NCBI GenBank assembly: GCA_913065105.1
Contig: CAJXZZ010000003.1
Span: forward strand, 1 to 63,952
Reading direction: 5' to 3'
Length of the DNA: 63,952 nt
DNA from: an uncultured Gammaproteobacteria bacterium
GTDB taxonomy: Bacteria; Pseudomonadota; Gammaproteobacteria; SZUA-229
The position numbers and the translations under genes are program-made. This document shows, piece by piece, positions 44,374 to 55,692 of the stretch. How positions within the stretch are numbered: the first letter of the stretch is position 1; each line of letters opens with the position of its first letter. The notes below the pieces were generated by a model. The model made no database searches, was not told the DNA's origin, and saw only the letters and a program-made list of their open reading frames with translations.

Positions 44374-45480
44374 TTATTTGCAACGTTCTGGTTGCGCAGT
44401 AATCCGAATATCATTACCGATCGATCTCACATCTTTTATCTTCAATGAAACCCTGTCTTTCATCTGTTCTAATTCGGGTAGATGAAACAGCCCTTTTGCA
44501 TTGTCGCCCATGATATGCGGCGCCATATAAATAATAATTTCATCCACAAGGTCATTTTTTAAAAGAGCACCGCATAGAACCGAACCGGCTTCTACGTGAA
44601 GTAGATTAATTTCTTTTTTTGCCAGATCTTTCATCAAAAACTGAAGATCTATTCTGCCATCCTGCGCATCACAAGTTTCGATTATAAATGGATAGCTACT
44701 CTTGTTATCCGCATTCACTGTGGTATATACGATACATTCCCCGCCTATAGAGGATATTTTCGCACCCGATGGCATTTTAAACTGACTATCAAGTACTATG
44801 CGTTTCGGTTGTCTGACTTCGTCATCAGAGCCGCTAATAAATCGATCAGCAGTCAGGCGGACATTCATCGACGGATTATCTGCCAGCACGGTATCAATGC
44901 CGGTCAATATAGCCGAACTTTCTGCCCGTAAACGCTGCACATCATCACGCGATGCTTCACCGCTGATCCATTGGCTCTCGCCTGAAGCCATGGCTGTACG
45001 ACCATCGAGACTCATGGCCAGTTTTATCCGTACAAATGGACGCCCTGTCTCCATGCGTTTGATAAAACCCAGGTTTAATTCACGCGCCTGTGCTTCCAGT
45101 AATCCATCTTCAGTTTCTATACCCGCATCATGTAACTTTTTTAATCCGCTGCCGGCAACCAGCGGATTAGGATCTTTCATTGCAACAATAACTTTTTTTA
45201 CACCGGCATCAATTAGAGCATCAGCACACGGTGGTGTTTTTCCGGTGTGACTGCACGGTTCCAGAGTAACAAAAACCGTCGCATCTTTTGCTTTAGCGCC
45301 TGCCTGTTTTAACGCATTAATTTCCGCATGCGCTTCACCTGCACGTTGATGCCAACCCTCGCCTACAATCTTTTCATTTTTTACGATGACACAGCCAACA
45401 GACGGATTAGGGTCCGTCGTATACAGACCTTTCCTGGCCAGCCTTATTGCATGCTGCATATATTCAACGCTACTAATCAT
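44374..45480 (-). CDS. ribD: Bifunctional riboflavin deaminase-reductase RibD
   Basis: A 368-residue enzyme. The deaminase domain has the zinc HAEINALKQAG and PCSHTGKTPPC motifs; the reductase domain has RPFVRIKLAMSLDGRTAM and NLLHVEAGSVLCGALL. It acts on the pyrimidine intermediate. It begins 63 bp after nrdR on the minus strand. Normal. Confidence 0.96.
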   Translation of the reverse strand: MISSVEYMQHAIRLARKGLYTTDPNPSVGCVIVKNEKIVGEGWHQRAGEAHAEINALKQAGAKAKDATVFVTLEPCSHTGKTPPCADALIDAGVKKVIVAMKDPNPLVAGSGLKKLHDAGIETEDGLLEAQARELNLGFIKRMETGRPFVRIKLAMSLDGRTAMASGESQWISGEASRDDVQRLRAESSAILTGIDTVLADNPSMNVRLTADRFISGSDDEVRQPKRIVLDSQFKMPSGAKISSIGGECIVYTTVNADNKSSYPFIIETCDAQDGRIDLQFLMKDLAKKEINLLHVEAGSVLCGALLKNDLVDEIIIYMAPHIMGDNAKGLFHLPELEQMKDRVSLKIKDVRSIGNDIRITAQPERCK

Positions 45481-45542
45481 GGTGACTGATCATATTTTCA
45501 ATACAGGACTCTGACTAGAAACTTCAGTAGACGTTTATATAA

Positions 45543-46019
45543 TTATGGCTTCTTTTTTTTTGTCGCTTTCGATTTTTCAATTTTTTCTATGGCATCACGA
45601 AATGCATTTACATCGGTAAAATCGAGATACACAGAGGCAAAACGTATGTAAGCCACATGATCTAAAGCCAACAGTTGCTCCATAACAAGATTACCAATTT
45701 TCGCGGAACTTACTTCTCGTTCTCCGGCTGCCAGTAATTGATGTGTAATACTATTGATGGCGGCATCTATCTGCTCTGTACTTACTGGTCTTTTCTCCAG
45801 CGCTCGCATAACCCCTGCACATAGTTTTTCTTCCTTAAATGGCATGCGGCTACCGTCCTGCTTGACAATGCGCGGCATATTTAACTCAGCACTCTCATAC
45901 GTAGTGAAGCGTTCATTACATGAAACACATTCACGTCGACGACGTACCTGAGCGCCATCATTGGCTAATCGCGAATCGATAACACGCGTATCAGGCGCCG
46001 AACAAAATGGACAGTACAT
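45543..46019 (-). CDS. nrdR: Transcriptional repressor NrdR
   Basis: A 158-residue regulator of ribonucleotide reductase genes with an N-terminal zinc ribbon (MYCPFC ... RRRECVSC) and an ATP-cone ([18 protein letters not shown]). The C-terminus has a lysine-rich tail KKKKP. It lies between glyA and ribD, a common arrangement. Confidence 0.96.
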   Translation of the reverse strand: MYCPFCSAPDTRVIDSRLANDGAQVRRRRECVSCNERFTTYESAELNMPRIVKQDGSRMPFKEEKLCAGVMRALEKRPVSTEQIDAAINSITHQLLAAGEREVSSAKIGNLVMEQLLALDHVAYIRFASVYLDFTDVNAFRDAIEKIEKSKATKKKKP

Positions 46020-46056
46020 GTCTTCTCTTTATTAAATTTCGTGGTCAGTTCTTGTA

Positions 46057-47340
46057 CTAGACTTCATACACAGGTAATCGTGCACAGATCGCGGTGACTT
46101 TTTCACGAACGCTATCAACGATGGCTGTATCTGCGACATCATCATTTATGCTATCGATAATGTCACACATCCAGGTCGCCAGATCGGTTGAATCCTGCTC
46201 GCTAAATCCACGCGTCGTCATCGCTGGTGTGCCAACACGTATACCGCTGGTAACAAACGGTGATTGCGGATCATTTGGCACTGCATTTTTATTGACTGTG
46301 ATATGCGCCTTACCTAATTCTGCTTCAACAACCTTACCGGTTAGACTCTTCGGCGTAAGATCCCACAGGAACAGATGGTTATCGGTACCGCCAGATACCA
46401 CCTTGTAACCACGATCAAGCACGACTTTTGCCATCGCCTGGGCGTTAACGATAACCTGCTTCTGATAGACAATAAACCCTGGCTCCTGCGCTTCTTTAAA
46501 TGCAACCGCTTTAGCCGCAATAACATGCATCAGAGGACCACCCTGTGTACCGGGGAAAATTGCAGAGTTTAATTTTTTTGCAAGATCTTCATTTTTAAGT
46601 AAAGAATCATCACCCGCAAGAATAATTCCACCACGTGGGCCACGTAAGGTTTTATGCGTAGTCGAAGTAACAACATCAGCCACACCCACAGGATTAGGAT
46701 ATAAACCTGCGGCGACCAAACCAGCAACATGGGCCATATCAACAAAAAGATAAGCCCCACAGGAATCAGCAATCGCACGGAAACGATCCCAGTCCATCAC
46801 CCGTGAATAAGCAGAGAAACCAGCAACAATCATCTTCGGTTTATGTTCATCGGCTAAACGCTGAACTTCATCATAATCAACAACACCAGTTTCATTATTC
46901 AGGCCATACTGAACGGCGTTATAAATTTTCCCTGAAAAACTAACGTGTGAACCGTGAGTAAGGTGACCACCGTCAGCCAGCGACATACCTAATACCGTAT
47001 CACCGGGTTTACAGAGGGCCATATAAACAGCCGCATTAGCCTGCGAACCAGAATGTGGCTGAACATTGGCATAACCAGCACCAAACAGGTTTTTTACACG
47101 ATCAATAGCAAGCTGCTCAGCCACATCGACGTTTTCACAGCCACCATAATAACGACGTGCCGGGTAACCTTCTGCGTATTTATTGGTTAATACCGAACCT
47201 TGCGCCTGCATCACACGCTGACTGGCATAATTCTCAGAGGCAATTAACTCAATATGCTCTTCCTGGCGCTTAACCTCATGCTGCATCGCAGCCCATAAAG
47301 CCTCGTCATAACCTTCAATCGTTGTATCTTTGGGAAACAT
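46057..47340 (-). CDS. glyA: Serine hydroxymethyltransferase
   Basis: A 427-residue PLP enzyme interconverting serine and glycine with tetrahydrofolate. Signatures: [35 protein letters not shown], and [14 protein letters not shown] with the PLP lysine. It begins with ATG and GGAGTT upstream. Normal length for gammaproteobacteria. Confidence 0.97.
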   Translation of the reverse strand: MFPKDTTIEGYDEALWAAMQHEVKRQEEHIELIASENYASQRVMQAQGSVLTNKYAEGYPARRYYGGCENVDVAEQLAIDRVKNLFGAGYANVQPHSGSQANAAVYMALCKPGDTVLGMSLADGGHLTHGSHVSFSGKIYNAVQYGLNNETGVVDYDEVQRLADEHKPKMIVAGFSAYSRVMDWDRFRAIADSCGAYLFVDMAHVAGLVAAGLYPNPVGVADVVTSTTHKTLRGPRGGIILAGDDSLLKNEDLAKKLNSAIFPGTQGGPLMHVIAAKAVAFKEAQEPGFIVYQKQVIVNAQAMAKVVLDRGYKVVSGGTDNHLFLWDLTPKSLTGKVVEAELGKAHITVNKNAVPNDPQSPFVTSGIRVGTPAMTTRGFSEQDSTDLATWMCDIIDSINDDVADTAIVDSVREKVTAICARLPVYEV

Positions 47341-47690
47341 TGAAACTCCTACATTACTGCAACACCAGAAAGCTGGTGCCTGTTATCAAGAAAATGGCGC
47401 AATCTTATCAAAAAAGCACTATAACGTATATCAATAACTTACTGATATCACTAAAGAATGGAGTGGCTGGCTGAAAACAGAGACAATGGATATTAAACCT
47501 ACCCAGTCAAAACAAACTTTCATTACATCGCCTCGATTAAAATCAGAAAATACTTTAAAAACCCTATTATCTATTTCATAATCAATGATTTATAAAAAAC
47601 GCTCTCACGATTCAGGAACAACCGGAAATTACACGTGAATAGACATAAACACACTGGCGTGAATCCTAAACGTGTACATAAAATTTAAAA
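47341..47690. other. Region upstream of glyA
   Basis: 350 bp, AT-rich. The glyA leader contains a tight hairpin, CACCAG-AAAG-CTGGTG at 47363-47378, about 25 bp before the ATG. The rest holds no ORF or repeat that I can support; it should include promoters for glyA and for the small gene at 47691. Confidence 0.45.
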
Positions 47691-47897
47691 ATGGATGATA
47701 GCTCGCTACTTATTTGGGGAATGGTGTTCGGGTCAATCGGACTAGGTTTCTTTTTATATGGAAAAAAACAGAAGGCGATAGTGCCCTTAATTACTGGTAT
47801 CGCTCTATTTATCTTTCCTTATTTTATGTCAAACATATATGTACTTATAATTTCGGGCGTTTCCATAATGGCGGTGCCTTATTTCGTGAGAATATAA
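47691..47897 (+). CDS. Small membrane protein (68 residues)
   Basis: A 68-residue protein with two or three hydrophobic helices and a central YGKKQKAIVPLITGIALFIFPYF motif. Similar small proteins with FGSIGLGFFLYGKKQK are widespread in gammaproteobacteria, sometimes labelled amino-acid transport protein. Function unknown. An alternative frame at 47714 is a shadow. Confidence 0.7.
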   Translation: MDDSSLLIWGMVFGSIGLGFFLYGKKQKAIVPLITGIALFIFPYFMSNIYVLIISGVSIMAVPYFVRI

Positions 47898-48055
47898 AGC
47901 TAAAAAGTCAGGGCATTTGATAGATGTTCATCTGACAGTTACCATGAACACATGATAAAACCTTCAATCGTGATGCTGAAACGTAACATGCAGCCAGCAA
48001 CTCGAACCTTAGATAAAACACCAAATTTACAATTACATGAGTCAGGAGCTACTCA

Positions 48056-48949
48056 ATGAAGTCAATTTCTATACTAATACTTGCATTTATTCTTACAGGT
48101 TGTAGCGGCGGAGGTTCTGATGCAGCAGCCACAGACCCAGGTACAATAACGCTCACCGCCACTTTAAATTTACAATGTGATTTAAATGCGATTTACTCAC
48201 CTGTCACTCCTCCGATAACCTCTGCTGGGACAGGCACACCAACGACTACAGTCATAGCCCTTCATGGTAAAAGCGGCTCCCCGCTTAATGGTGTTATAAG
48301 TACATTAGCGACAGATCTTAATGCAAAAGGGTACAATATAATAAGGCCTTACATGCCATGGTCGAGTTTGGTTTGGAGCGGAACATTATGCGATGGCATT
48401 TCTTATATTAACGAATTGATCGTTGCAGAAAAAGCGATCGGAAATTCTGTAATTCTTTTAGGACACAGTCTTGGAGGAGTTGTTGTACTGAGTTATACAG
48501 CATTAGCGAACACAACAAAACCAGATGGATTAACTGTAATGGCACCAGGGCATTACGTTCCTAACTCAAGCGGTTTAAATACCAAACACGCAGCAAGTAT
48601 CCTAGAGGCTAAAAACAAGATTGCTGCCGGTCAGGGGGATGTGCTAGAAACATTTCAGACCTCAGATTATGATATCAGTGCTACACCCAATGTCTATTTA
48701 ACTTTCCATGGCATCGATCAACTCACTGATCAATTTTCTGACATTAAAGCTGGCATTTCATTAATTTCTGTTCCAACACTTTGGTTGCCTGGGTCAAGCG
48801 ACCCACTTACTGGTACAACAAAAAGTCTTGGGATTATTGATACGGTCTCAGCAAATTCTTTTTTTACATATAAAGAAATTGTAGGTGATCATTATACTTT
48901 GGTTGATAACGTTACCGATGTACTCGACCCGTGGTTTAAAGGTTTATAG
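48056..48949 (+). CDS. Secreted alpha/beta-hydrolase-like lipoprotein
   Basis: A 297-residue protein. The signal with lipobox LTGC (cysteine at 16) predicts a lipoprotein. The mature part is an alpha/beta hydrolase: a strand ending IALHGKSGSPL, nucleophile elbow GHSLGG, a SSDPLTG loop likely holding the acidic residue, and GDHYTL with the catalytic His. Residues 20-60 form a Thr/Pro-rich linker. The base composition is more AT-rich than the neighbouring EttA gene. Substrate unknown. Confidence 0.85.
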   Translation: MKSISILILAFILTGCSGGGSDAAATDPGTITLTATLNLQCDLNAIYSPVTPPITSAGTGTPTTTVIALHGKSGSPLNGVISTLATDLNAKGYNIIRPYMPWSSLVWSGTLCDGISYINELIVAEKAIGNSVILLGHSLGGVVVLSYTALANTTKPDGLTVMAPGHYVPNSSGLNTKHAASILEAKNKIAAGQGDVLETFQTSDYDISATPNVYLTFHGIDQLTDQFSDIKAGISLISVPTLWLPGSSDPLTGTTKSLGIIDTVSANSFFTYKEIVGDHYTLVDNVTDVLDPWFKGL

Positions 48950-49062
48950 CGAGTAAAATATTCTGTGAAAGCGTTCGAATGGTGAGTTCAGTCCATTTTT
49001 TAAAACGTCAGAAGCAATAGAAGCGTATAATTCATTCTTCCTAAATCATTTATCTTTCAGCT

Positions 49063-50730
49063 ATGGCTCAATACGTATTTACTATGAACGGCGTTGGCAA
49101 AGTCGTCCCGCCTAAAAAAGTTATTCTTGAAGACATCAGTTTAAACTTTTTCCCGGGCGCGAAGATTGGCGTACTAGGTTACAACGGTGCTGGTAAATCG
49201 ACACTGCTTCGTATCATGGCAGGCGTAGATACGGATTTTATTGGTGAAGCCCGACCAGCCCCTGGTTTACGTATCGGTTATTTACAGCAAGAACCACAAC
49301 TCGATGAAAACAAGGATGTACGCGGTAATGTTGAAGAAGGTTTAAGCGTGATCATCGATGCACAGAAACGTCTGGAGGAAGTTTATGCTGCCTATGCTGA
49401 AGCTGATGCAGACTTTGATGCACTCGCCAATGAACAGGCGAAACTCGAAAATATAATTCAGGCGGCCGACGCACATAATCTGGACAACAAACTGGAGGTT
49501 GCTGCCGATGCTCTGCGCCTGCCGCCCTGGGATGCAGACGTAAGCAAACTCTCTGGTGGTGAACGCCGTCGTGTTGCTTTATGTCGCCTGCTCCTGTCTG
49601 CTCCTGACATGTTGATCCTTGATGAACCAACCAATCATCTTGATGCTGAGTCTGTTGCCTGGCTGGAACGTTTCCTTAAAGAATACGCTGGCACTGTTGT
49701 TGCTGTAACCCATGATCGCTATTTCCTTGATAATGTCGCTGGCTGGATATTAGAACTTGACCGTGGTCGTGGTATTCCGTGGGAAGGCAATTATTCATCA
49801 TGGCTGGAACAAAAAGAGCAGCGTCTTGCCGGCGAAGAGAAAAAGGAAGCCAACCGTCAGAAGACGATTAAAGCCGAACTGGAGTGGGTGCGCTCAAGTC
49901 CAAAGGCACGACAGGCAAAAAGTAAAGCCCGCATGCAACGCTTTGAAGAACTGTCTTCTGCTGATTTCCAGAAACGCTCTGAAACACAGTCACTTTACAT
50001 TCCACCCGGCCCTCGTCTTGGTGAACTGGTTATCGAAGCAAAAAATATCAGCAAAAAATTTGATCACAAATTACTCTATGAAGATTTGAGTTTTAATCTA
50101 CCGCGTGGTGGTATCGTTGGTATTATCGGTGCCAATGGTACAGGTAAAACCACCTTGTTCCGTTTAATAACCGGAGAGGAAAAACCTGACTCCGGTGAAT
50201 TTAAAATAGGCGAAACAGTAAAAATCGCCTATGTCGATCAATCGCGTGACAGCCTGAATGATAACAACACGGTATTTACTGAGATTTCAGACGGACTGGA
50301 TAACATCACCATCGGCAACTACACCGTGCCATCACGTGGTTATGTCAGCCGTTTTAACTTCAAAGGGGAAGACCAGCAAAAATTCATCAAAGACTTGTCC
50401 GGTGGTGAGCGCAATCGTCTTCATCTGGCCAAGCTGTTAAAGAGTGGCGGCAATCTATTGTTGCTCGATGAACCGACCAATGACCTCGATGTTGAAACCT
50501 TGCGCGCATTGGAAGAAGCAATACTCAACTTCCCTGGCTGCGTCGTCGTCATCTCGCATGACCGCTGGTTCCTTGATCGTATTGCAACACATATCCTGGC
50601 ATTTGAAGGTGATAGCAAAACCACCTGGTTTGAAGGTAACTACAGCGAATATGAAGCAGACCGTGTTAAACGTTTAGGGGAAGAAGCAGCGATTAATCCA
50701 CATAGGATTAAGTTTAAGAATATAAGTTAA
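49063..50730 (+). CDS. ettA: Energy-dependent translational throttle protein EttA (ABC-F ATPase)
   Basis: A 555-residue ABC-F protein without membrane helices that binds the ribosomal E site. Two ATPase cassettes have Walker [10 protein letters not shown] and GANGTGKTT and signatures [11 protein letters not shown] and [11 protein letters not shown]. The EttA-type ending is recognisable ([13 protein letters not shown]) and the PtIM linker lies between about 240 and 320. Normal length. Confidence 0.95.
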   Translation: MAQYVFTMNGVGKVVPPKKVILEDISLNFFPGAKIGVLGYNGAGKSTLLRIMAGVDTDFIGEARPAPGLRIGYLQQEPQLDENKDVRGNVEEGLSVIIDAQKRLEEVYAAYAEADADFDALANEQAKLENIIQAADAHNLDNKLEVAADALRLPPWDADVSKLSGGERRRVALCRLLLSAPDMLILDEPTNHLDAESVAWLERFLKEYAGTVVAVTHDRYFLDNVAGWILELDRGRGIPWEGNYSSWLEQKEQRLAGEEKKEANRQKTIKAELEWVRSSPKARQAKSKARMQRFEELSSADFQKRSETQSLYIPPGPRLGELVIEAKNISKKFDHKLLYEDLSFNLPRGGIVGIIGANGTGKTTLFRLITGEEKPDSGEFKIGETVKIAYVDQSRDSLNDNNTVFTEISDGLDNITIGNYTVPSRGYVSRFNFKGEDQQKFIKDLSGGERNRLHLAKLLKSGGNLLLLDEPTNDLDVETLRALEEAILNFPGCVVVISHDRWFLDRIATHILAFEGDSKTTWFEGNYSEYEADRVKRLGEEAAINPHRIKFKNIS

Positions 50731-50768
50731 AAATACGGGAAAAACTAAAATTTGCTGTAACTGTGTTA

Positions 50769-51083
50769 TTAACCAGCAGAAGAGCGAAGCGAATAAAACC
50801 CATCCATTACACTAAAACCAAAAGCGGTCTGCTCAGAATCGAGATTATCACTGTAACAGATACGCCCCAGAACCTCCTGTGAATGGCCATCAGGAAAACG
50901 CAATAACACCTGAACTCTATCTTCAAGCTCGAATTTCACATCAGAAACAAAACGAAAACCGCCTTTACCGATATTTTCTATGTAATAGGATTTCAGAGAG
51001 AGTTGATTTTGCACTTCACCATTGATAATTAATACCTGTATGCAATATCCGTCTGCGGTGGATCTGTCCTGTGCTCTATTCAT
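50769..51083 (-). CDS. PilZ domain protein
   Basis: A 104-residue protein with a PilZ-like beta-barrel pattern: NIGKGGFRF matches the conserved N/D-x-S-x-x-G-like segment and a preceding RAQDRSTADG may supply the RxxxR-like motif, though spacing is unusual. It could bind c-di-GMP, but the degenerate RxxxR makes this uncertain. Alone between EttA and rarA. Confidence 0.65.
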   Translation of the reverse strand: MNRAQDRSTADGYCIQVLIINGEVQNQLSLKSYYIENIGKGGFRFVSDVKFELEDRVQVLLRFPDGHSQEVLGRICYSDNLDSEQTAFGFSVMDGFYSLRSSAG

Positions 51084-51225
51084 GTCCTTAAGCTGGTAGT
51101 GAAATTTGTAATAGAAGTATAGTAAAAAAATATATTACTTTTGTATCCTGGAGAAATTATCAGATGAACGGTATTTTGCAGCCAATAAGCAACATAACGA
51201 AAGCTGACCATAACTAACCTTTAAG

Positions 51226-52563
51226 CTAATTTTTATTTGCCAGGTTTAACGCTCTAAGACGGTCCAGTTTTTCTTTAATCTTTAGTTCCAAACCACGTTC
51301 TACCGGCTGGTAATACTGCCTCTCTCCCATCTCATCAGGGAAATAGCTCTCACCCGCTGCAAATGCAGCTTCCTCGTCATGCGCATAACGGTAGTTTTCA
51401 CCGTAACCTAAATCTTTCATAAATTGCGTTGGCGCATTTCTTAGGTGTTCCGGCACATCATAAGAGGCAGAATTTTTTGCATCCGTCATCGCTTGTTTAT
51501 AAGCCACGTACACCGCATTACTTTTAGCCGTTGATGCCAGATAAACCACCGCCTGTGCAAGCGCCAGCTCACCTTCAGGGCTACCCAAACGCTCATAAGT
51601 CTGCCAGGCATCCAGCGCCAGCTGCAAACCACGCGGATCCGCATTACCAACATCTTCTGATGCCATACGCACTACGCGACGTGCGATATAAAGCGGATCG
51701 CAGCCTCCGTCTATCATTCTGGCGAACCAGTAAAGCGAAGCATCCGGGTCAGAACCACGCACAGACTTATGCAGTGCTGAGATCTGCTCATAAAACAGGT
51801 CACCACCCTTATCAAAACGGCGGATACTTTGTGAGGTAACATCCTGAACGATGTTTTGACTGATAATTTTTTTATCAGGATTATCGCTATCAGGTTCAGC
51901 CAGATCACAGGCAATTTCCAGAAAGTTTAATGCACGCCTGGCGTCACCATCTGACACCTGCGCCAGTAATTCTAATGACGATTGATCAATACGTATATCC
52001 AGCTCTTTAAGCTGCTCGTCACTGTTTAAAGCATGTTGAATAACTGCTTTTAAATTTTCTACTGTCAGCGCTTTTAAAACATACGTTTTTACCCGTGACA
52101 ATAACGCATTATTTAATTCAAATGACGGATTTTCTGTGGTCGCACCGATAAAATAAATCGTACCATCTTCCACATAAGGTAAAAATGCGTCCTGTTGTGA
52201 TTTATTAAACCGGTGCACTTCATCAACAAATAAAATGGTTAATTCACCTTGTGCCTGCCACTGCTTTGCCTGTGCGATTGCCTCACGTATGTCTTTAACA
52301 CCTGAGAGCACTGCCGATAAATTGATAAAATGCGCCTGCACGGAATTAGCAATGATTTTTGCCAGTGTTGTTTTTCCAGTCCCCGGTGGTCCCCAGAAAA
52401 CCATGGAATGCAGCGTCTGATTTTCGATCGCCTGAGTAAGTGTTTTAGCTTCACCGATGATATGATCCTGGCCGATATAATCGGTCAGCGACTGCGGTCG
52501 CATCCTGTCGGCGAGTGGTCGATAGGGTTGCGTTATATGCTCTGAAAAAAGTTCGTCTGACAT
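51226..52563 (-). CDS. rarA: Replication-associated recombination ATPase RarA/MgsA
   Basis: A 445-residue AAA+ ATPase. Start at 52563 (MSDELFSEHI) lies just after the lolA stop; the ORF upstream overlaps lolA. RMRPQSLTDYIGQ, Walker A GPPGTGKTTLA, DEVHRFNKSQQDAFL and GATTENPSFELN are RarA motifs. It works at stalled replication forks. Normal. Confidence 0.95.
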   Translation of the reverse strand: MSDELFSEHITQPYRPLADRMRPQSLTDYIGQDHIIGEAKTLTQAIENQTLHSMVFWGPPGTGKTTLAKIIANSVQAHFINLSAVLSGVKDIREAIAQAKQWQAQGELTILFVDEVHRFNKSQQDAFLPYVEDGTIYFIGATTENPSFELNNALLSRVKTYVLKALTVENLKAVIQHALNSDEQLKELDIRIDQSSLELLAQVSDGDARRALNFLEIACDLAEPDSDNPDKKIISQNIVQDVTSQSIRRFDKGGDLFYEQISALHKSVRGSDPDASLYWFARMIDGGCDPLYIARRVVRMASEDVGNADPRGLQLALDAWQTYERLGSPEGELALAQAVVYLASTAKSNAVYVAYKQAMTDAKNSASYDVPEHLRNAPTQFMKDLGYGENYRYAHDEEAAFAAGESYFPDEMGERQYYQPVERGLELKIKEKLDRLRALNLANKN

Positions 52564-52579
52564 GGCGCGTAGAGGCAAG

Positions 52580-53218
52580 CTAGCCGCCAAAAACATCTAC
52601 CCCTTCGGGTGGTATGAATTCGAAAATTTCTTTTGCCAGTTCGGTATTGATTATTATCTCAGAAAACACGATATCGGTTACCTGCTCGAACTGATCATGT
52701 AATTGTAAAAAACGCAGTCCTTTAGCATCAACACCAACAACGATCTCACCAAAATCAGATTCTTTGCTTTTACTATTCAATCTTAAACGGTAGATGCCAT
52801 CGCGCTCATCGAGAGGAGAAACAGTAAAACTTTTATGTAATTTCGAACTGTCTTCCAATAACGCCATTGGTGTTGATGGCAATCCTGCTTCCTTTCTTTG
52901 AACGGTTACCTGATCAAGATCTACATCATAGATCCATATTCTTTCACCATCCGAAACAATGATCTGTTCATAAGGTGATTGATAATTCCAGCGAAACTTT
53001 CCAGGACGGTTGAGATAAAACTTACCTTCGGTTTGCTGTAACACCTCACCATCACTTGCCCGCATGATTTGCTGAAAATTTGCTTCCAGTGTCTGGGTGT
53101 TCTCCAAAAAATTTTCAAGATAAGTTTCACCTTTAGAAATTTTATTTTCTTCAGCGAAGGCGACGTTCATTGAAAAAACACTCAGCCCTAGAATGATATT
53201 AATTAAAAATGTTTTCAT
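52580..53218 (-). CDS. lolA: Outer-membrane lipoprotein carrier protein LolA
   Basis: A 212-residue periplasmic chaperone moving lipoproteins from LolCDE to LolB. N-terminal signal (cleavage near AFA), then LENTQTLEANFQQIM, RPGKFRWNYQSPYEQIIVSDG and the C-terminal FEFIPPEGVDV are family patterns. It lies between ftsK and rarA, the typical gammaproteobacterial order. Confidence 0.94.
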   Translation of the reverse strand: MKTFLINIILGLSVFSMNVAFAEENKISKGETYLENFLENTQTLEANFQQIMRASDGEVLQQTEGKFYLNRPGKFRWNYQSPYEQIIVSDGERIWIYDVDLDQVTVQRKEAGLPSTPMALLEDSSKLHKSFTVSPLDERDGIYRLRLNSKSKESDFGEIVVGVDAKGLRFLQLHDQFEQVTDIVFSEIIINTELAKEIFEFIPPEGVDVFGG

Positions 53219-53247
53219 AATGAATTTTTTCGACAGGACTATCTGTT

Positions 53248-55596
53248 TTAATGTTCAGGCGGTGGCGGCGCCAGTACTTCACGCGAACCATTTGATTGCA
53301 TAGCAGAAACCACCCCTGCCGCTTCCATCTCTTCGATCATGCGTGCGGCACGGTTATAACCAATTTTTAAACGCCGCTGCACATAAGAGATCGAAGCTTT
53401 ACGCGTCTGTGTCACGATAGCTACCGCCTCATCGTATAACGCATCAACATCTTCTCCACTGGCACCCGAAGGTTTTTCACCGGGTAATACTGTGGTATTT
53501 TCCTGGAGGATGGCTTCGATATAATCTGGATCATTCTGCTCTTTCAGGAAGGCAACCACTCGGTGAACCTCATGATCATCAACAAAGGCACCATGTATAC
53601 GTACCGGCAGACCACTGCCCGCTTCCATATACAACATATCACCATGGCCGAGCAGGTTTTCTGCACCCATCTGATCAAGAATGGTACGAGAATCGACACG
53701 CGACGACACCTGAAAAGCAATTCGTGTCGGTATGTTCGACTTGATCAAACCTGTGACCACATCGACCGAAGGACGTTGTGTCGCCAGGATTAAATGAATA
53801 CCAGCAGCACGTGCCTTTTGCGTAATACGAGCAATTAATTCTTCAATTTTTTTACCGACGACCATAAACAGATCAGCAAACTCATCAACCACAACCACGA
53901 TATATGGCAGTTTGACTAATTTTTGTGGCTGCGCCCCCGGTGGATGGTTATCGGGATTAAAGGTTGGATCTTCGAGCGGTGTCCCCGCATCGATAGCCTC
54001 TTTAACTTTACGATTAAAACCCGTAATGTTTCTTACGCCCAGGCCAGACATCAATTCATAGCGACGTTCCATTTCGCCAACACACCAGCGCAAAGCATTG
54101 GCGGCTTCTTTCATGTCGGTAACGACCGGTGTCAGCAGATGCGCGATGCCTTCATAAACATTCAACTCGAGCATTTTCGGGTCGATCAAGATCAGACGTA
54201 CTTCGTCTGGTTTCGCTTTGTATAATAAGCTCATCAACAAGGCATTTACACAAACAGACTTACCCGAACCCGTGGTACCGGCAACCAGTAGATGCGGCAT
54301 CTTGCTTAAATCTGCCACCACAGGATGGCCTGCGATATCTTTACCTAGACCCAGCGTCAGTGGTGATGCAGATTTATCATACTGTTTGGACATGAGGATT
54401 TCGCTTAACGAGACGATCTCACGATGTTCATTAGGGATTTCCAGACCAACACAGGTTTTACCGGGGATGACCTCTACCACCAGGATACTGGGTACCGATA
54501 ATGAACGTGCCAGATCTTTAGATAGTGAAGTAATCTTACTGGCTTTTACCCCTGCTGCCGGTTCCATCTCAAAACGGGTAATCACTGGCCCGGGGTGTAC
54601 CGCTACAACCTCAACCTCGACACCAAAATCAGCCAGTTTAATTTCCACCAGCCGGGATAGCGCTTCCAGTGCCTCATTGGAAAAACCTTTTTCCTGGGGT
54701 TTAGGTGGGTCCAATAAACGCAGAGCGGGCAATTCAGAATCGCTTGGTGCTTCAAATAACTGAATCTGTTTTTCTCTGTCCATGCGTTCAGAGATTTCAA
54801 CTTTTTTAACTATCGGTTCAATGCGAACATCAGAGCTACCCCTGGCTTCACGCACCGCCTGTTTTTTCTTACTGGCGGCGACCACTTCCTGACGCTGTTG
54901 CTTGGCCTCCTCACCCGCCTTTTTCACCTGCCTGCTCTCAACAAAAGTAAGTACCTTCTGCTGAACCCAGTTATAGGCAAATAATGTGGTCGAACCAATG
55001 CCGTCAATTACGCGAAACCAGGAAATACCGCTAAATAAGGTGATACCGGCCAGGAAAACGGCCAGCAAGATTAAAGTTGAACCAAGTAAACCCAATGAGC
55101 TGCCCATCACATCACTTAGCCATAACCCTAAAATACCACCACCATCTAATGGCAACTGGCCGTCAGCCAGTGAAAAATGCATGCTGGTTAATGCACAACC
55201 CATGGCCACGGTTACCAAAAAACCGAGCCAACGTATGCCCATTTCGTGATAATCGATGTCTTTGTCCACTTCGATATGATTACTGCGCAGCACTAACCAG
55301 CCACTGTAGGCGATAATCACAGGAAAAAGAAATGACAGATAACCAAACAGGTTATAGAGAACATCTGAAAACCAGGCGCCAACAACCCCGGCCGCATTAT
55401 GCACCGCCTCACGTGAACCAGTGTATGACCAGCCAGGATCAGCGGTATTATAGGTAACTAATGCAGTGAACAAGAATAAAGCCAGCGCTATCAGCACCAG
55501 CATTGCACCTTCTCTCAGGCCACGTTGCAGTTGTGTCGCGATTACAGCAGTTGTTTCCGAGTTTGTTGTTGTTTTTGTACGGCGTGCTTGTGCCAA
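53248..55596 (-). CDS. ftsK: DNA translocase FtsK
   Basis: A 782-residue septal DNA pump. Four or five N-terminal membrane helices (about 35-200), a short linker (not the very long Pro/Gln linker of E. coli FtsK), the motor with Walker [14 protein letters not shown], Walker [12 protein letters not shown], and a C-terminal gamma winged-helix domain ([20 protein letters not shown]) for KOPS reading. Normal for compact FtsK proteins. Confidence 0.96.
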   Translation of the reverse strand: MAQARRTKTTTNSETTAVIATQLQRGLREGAMLVLIALALFLFTALVTYNTADPGWSYTGSREAVHNAAGVVGAWFSDVLYNLFGYLSFLFPVIIAYSGWLVLRSNHIEVDKDIDYHEMGIRWLGFLVTVAMGCALTSMHFSLADGQLPLDGGGILGLWLSDVMGSSLGLLGSTLILLAVFLAGITLFSGISWFRVIDGIGSTTLFAYNWVQQKVLTFVESRQVKKAGEEAKQQRQEVVAASKKKQAVREARGSSDVRIEPIVKKVEISERMDREKQIQLFEAPSDSELPALRLLDPPKPQEKGFSNEALEALSRLVEIKLADFGVEVEVVAVHPGPVITRFEMEPAAGVKASKITSLSKDLARSLSVPSILVVEVIPGKTCVGLEIPNEHREIVSLSEILMSKQYDKSASPLTLGLGKDIAGHPVVADLSKMPHLLVAGTTGSGKSVCVNALLMSLLYKAKPDEVRLILIDPKMLELNVYEGIAHLLTPVVTDMKEAANALRWCVGEMERRYELMSGLGVRNITGFNRKVKEAIDAGTPLEDPTFNPDNHPPGAQPQKLVKLPYIVVVVDEFADLFMVVGKKIEELIARITQKARAAGIHLILATQRPSVDVVTGLIKSNIPTRIAFQVSSRVDSRTILDQMGAENLLGHGDMLYMEAGSGLPVRIHGAFVDDHEVHRVVAFLKEQNDPDYIEAILQENTTVLPGEKPSGASGEDVDALYDEAVAIVTQTRKASISYVQRRLKIGYNRAARMIEEMEAAGVVSAMQSNGSREVLAPPPPEH

Positions 55597-55692
55597 TCAA
55601 ATAGCCCCGGCTTTTATACAGCGATAATTTCTAAAATAATGCGTAAGTATAACCTCCATCCAGCAAAAATATCAGGGGTAATAGCATTGAAT

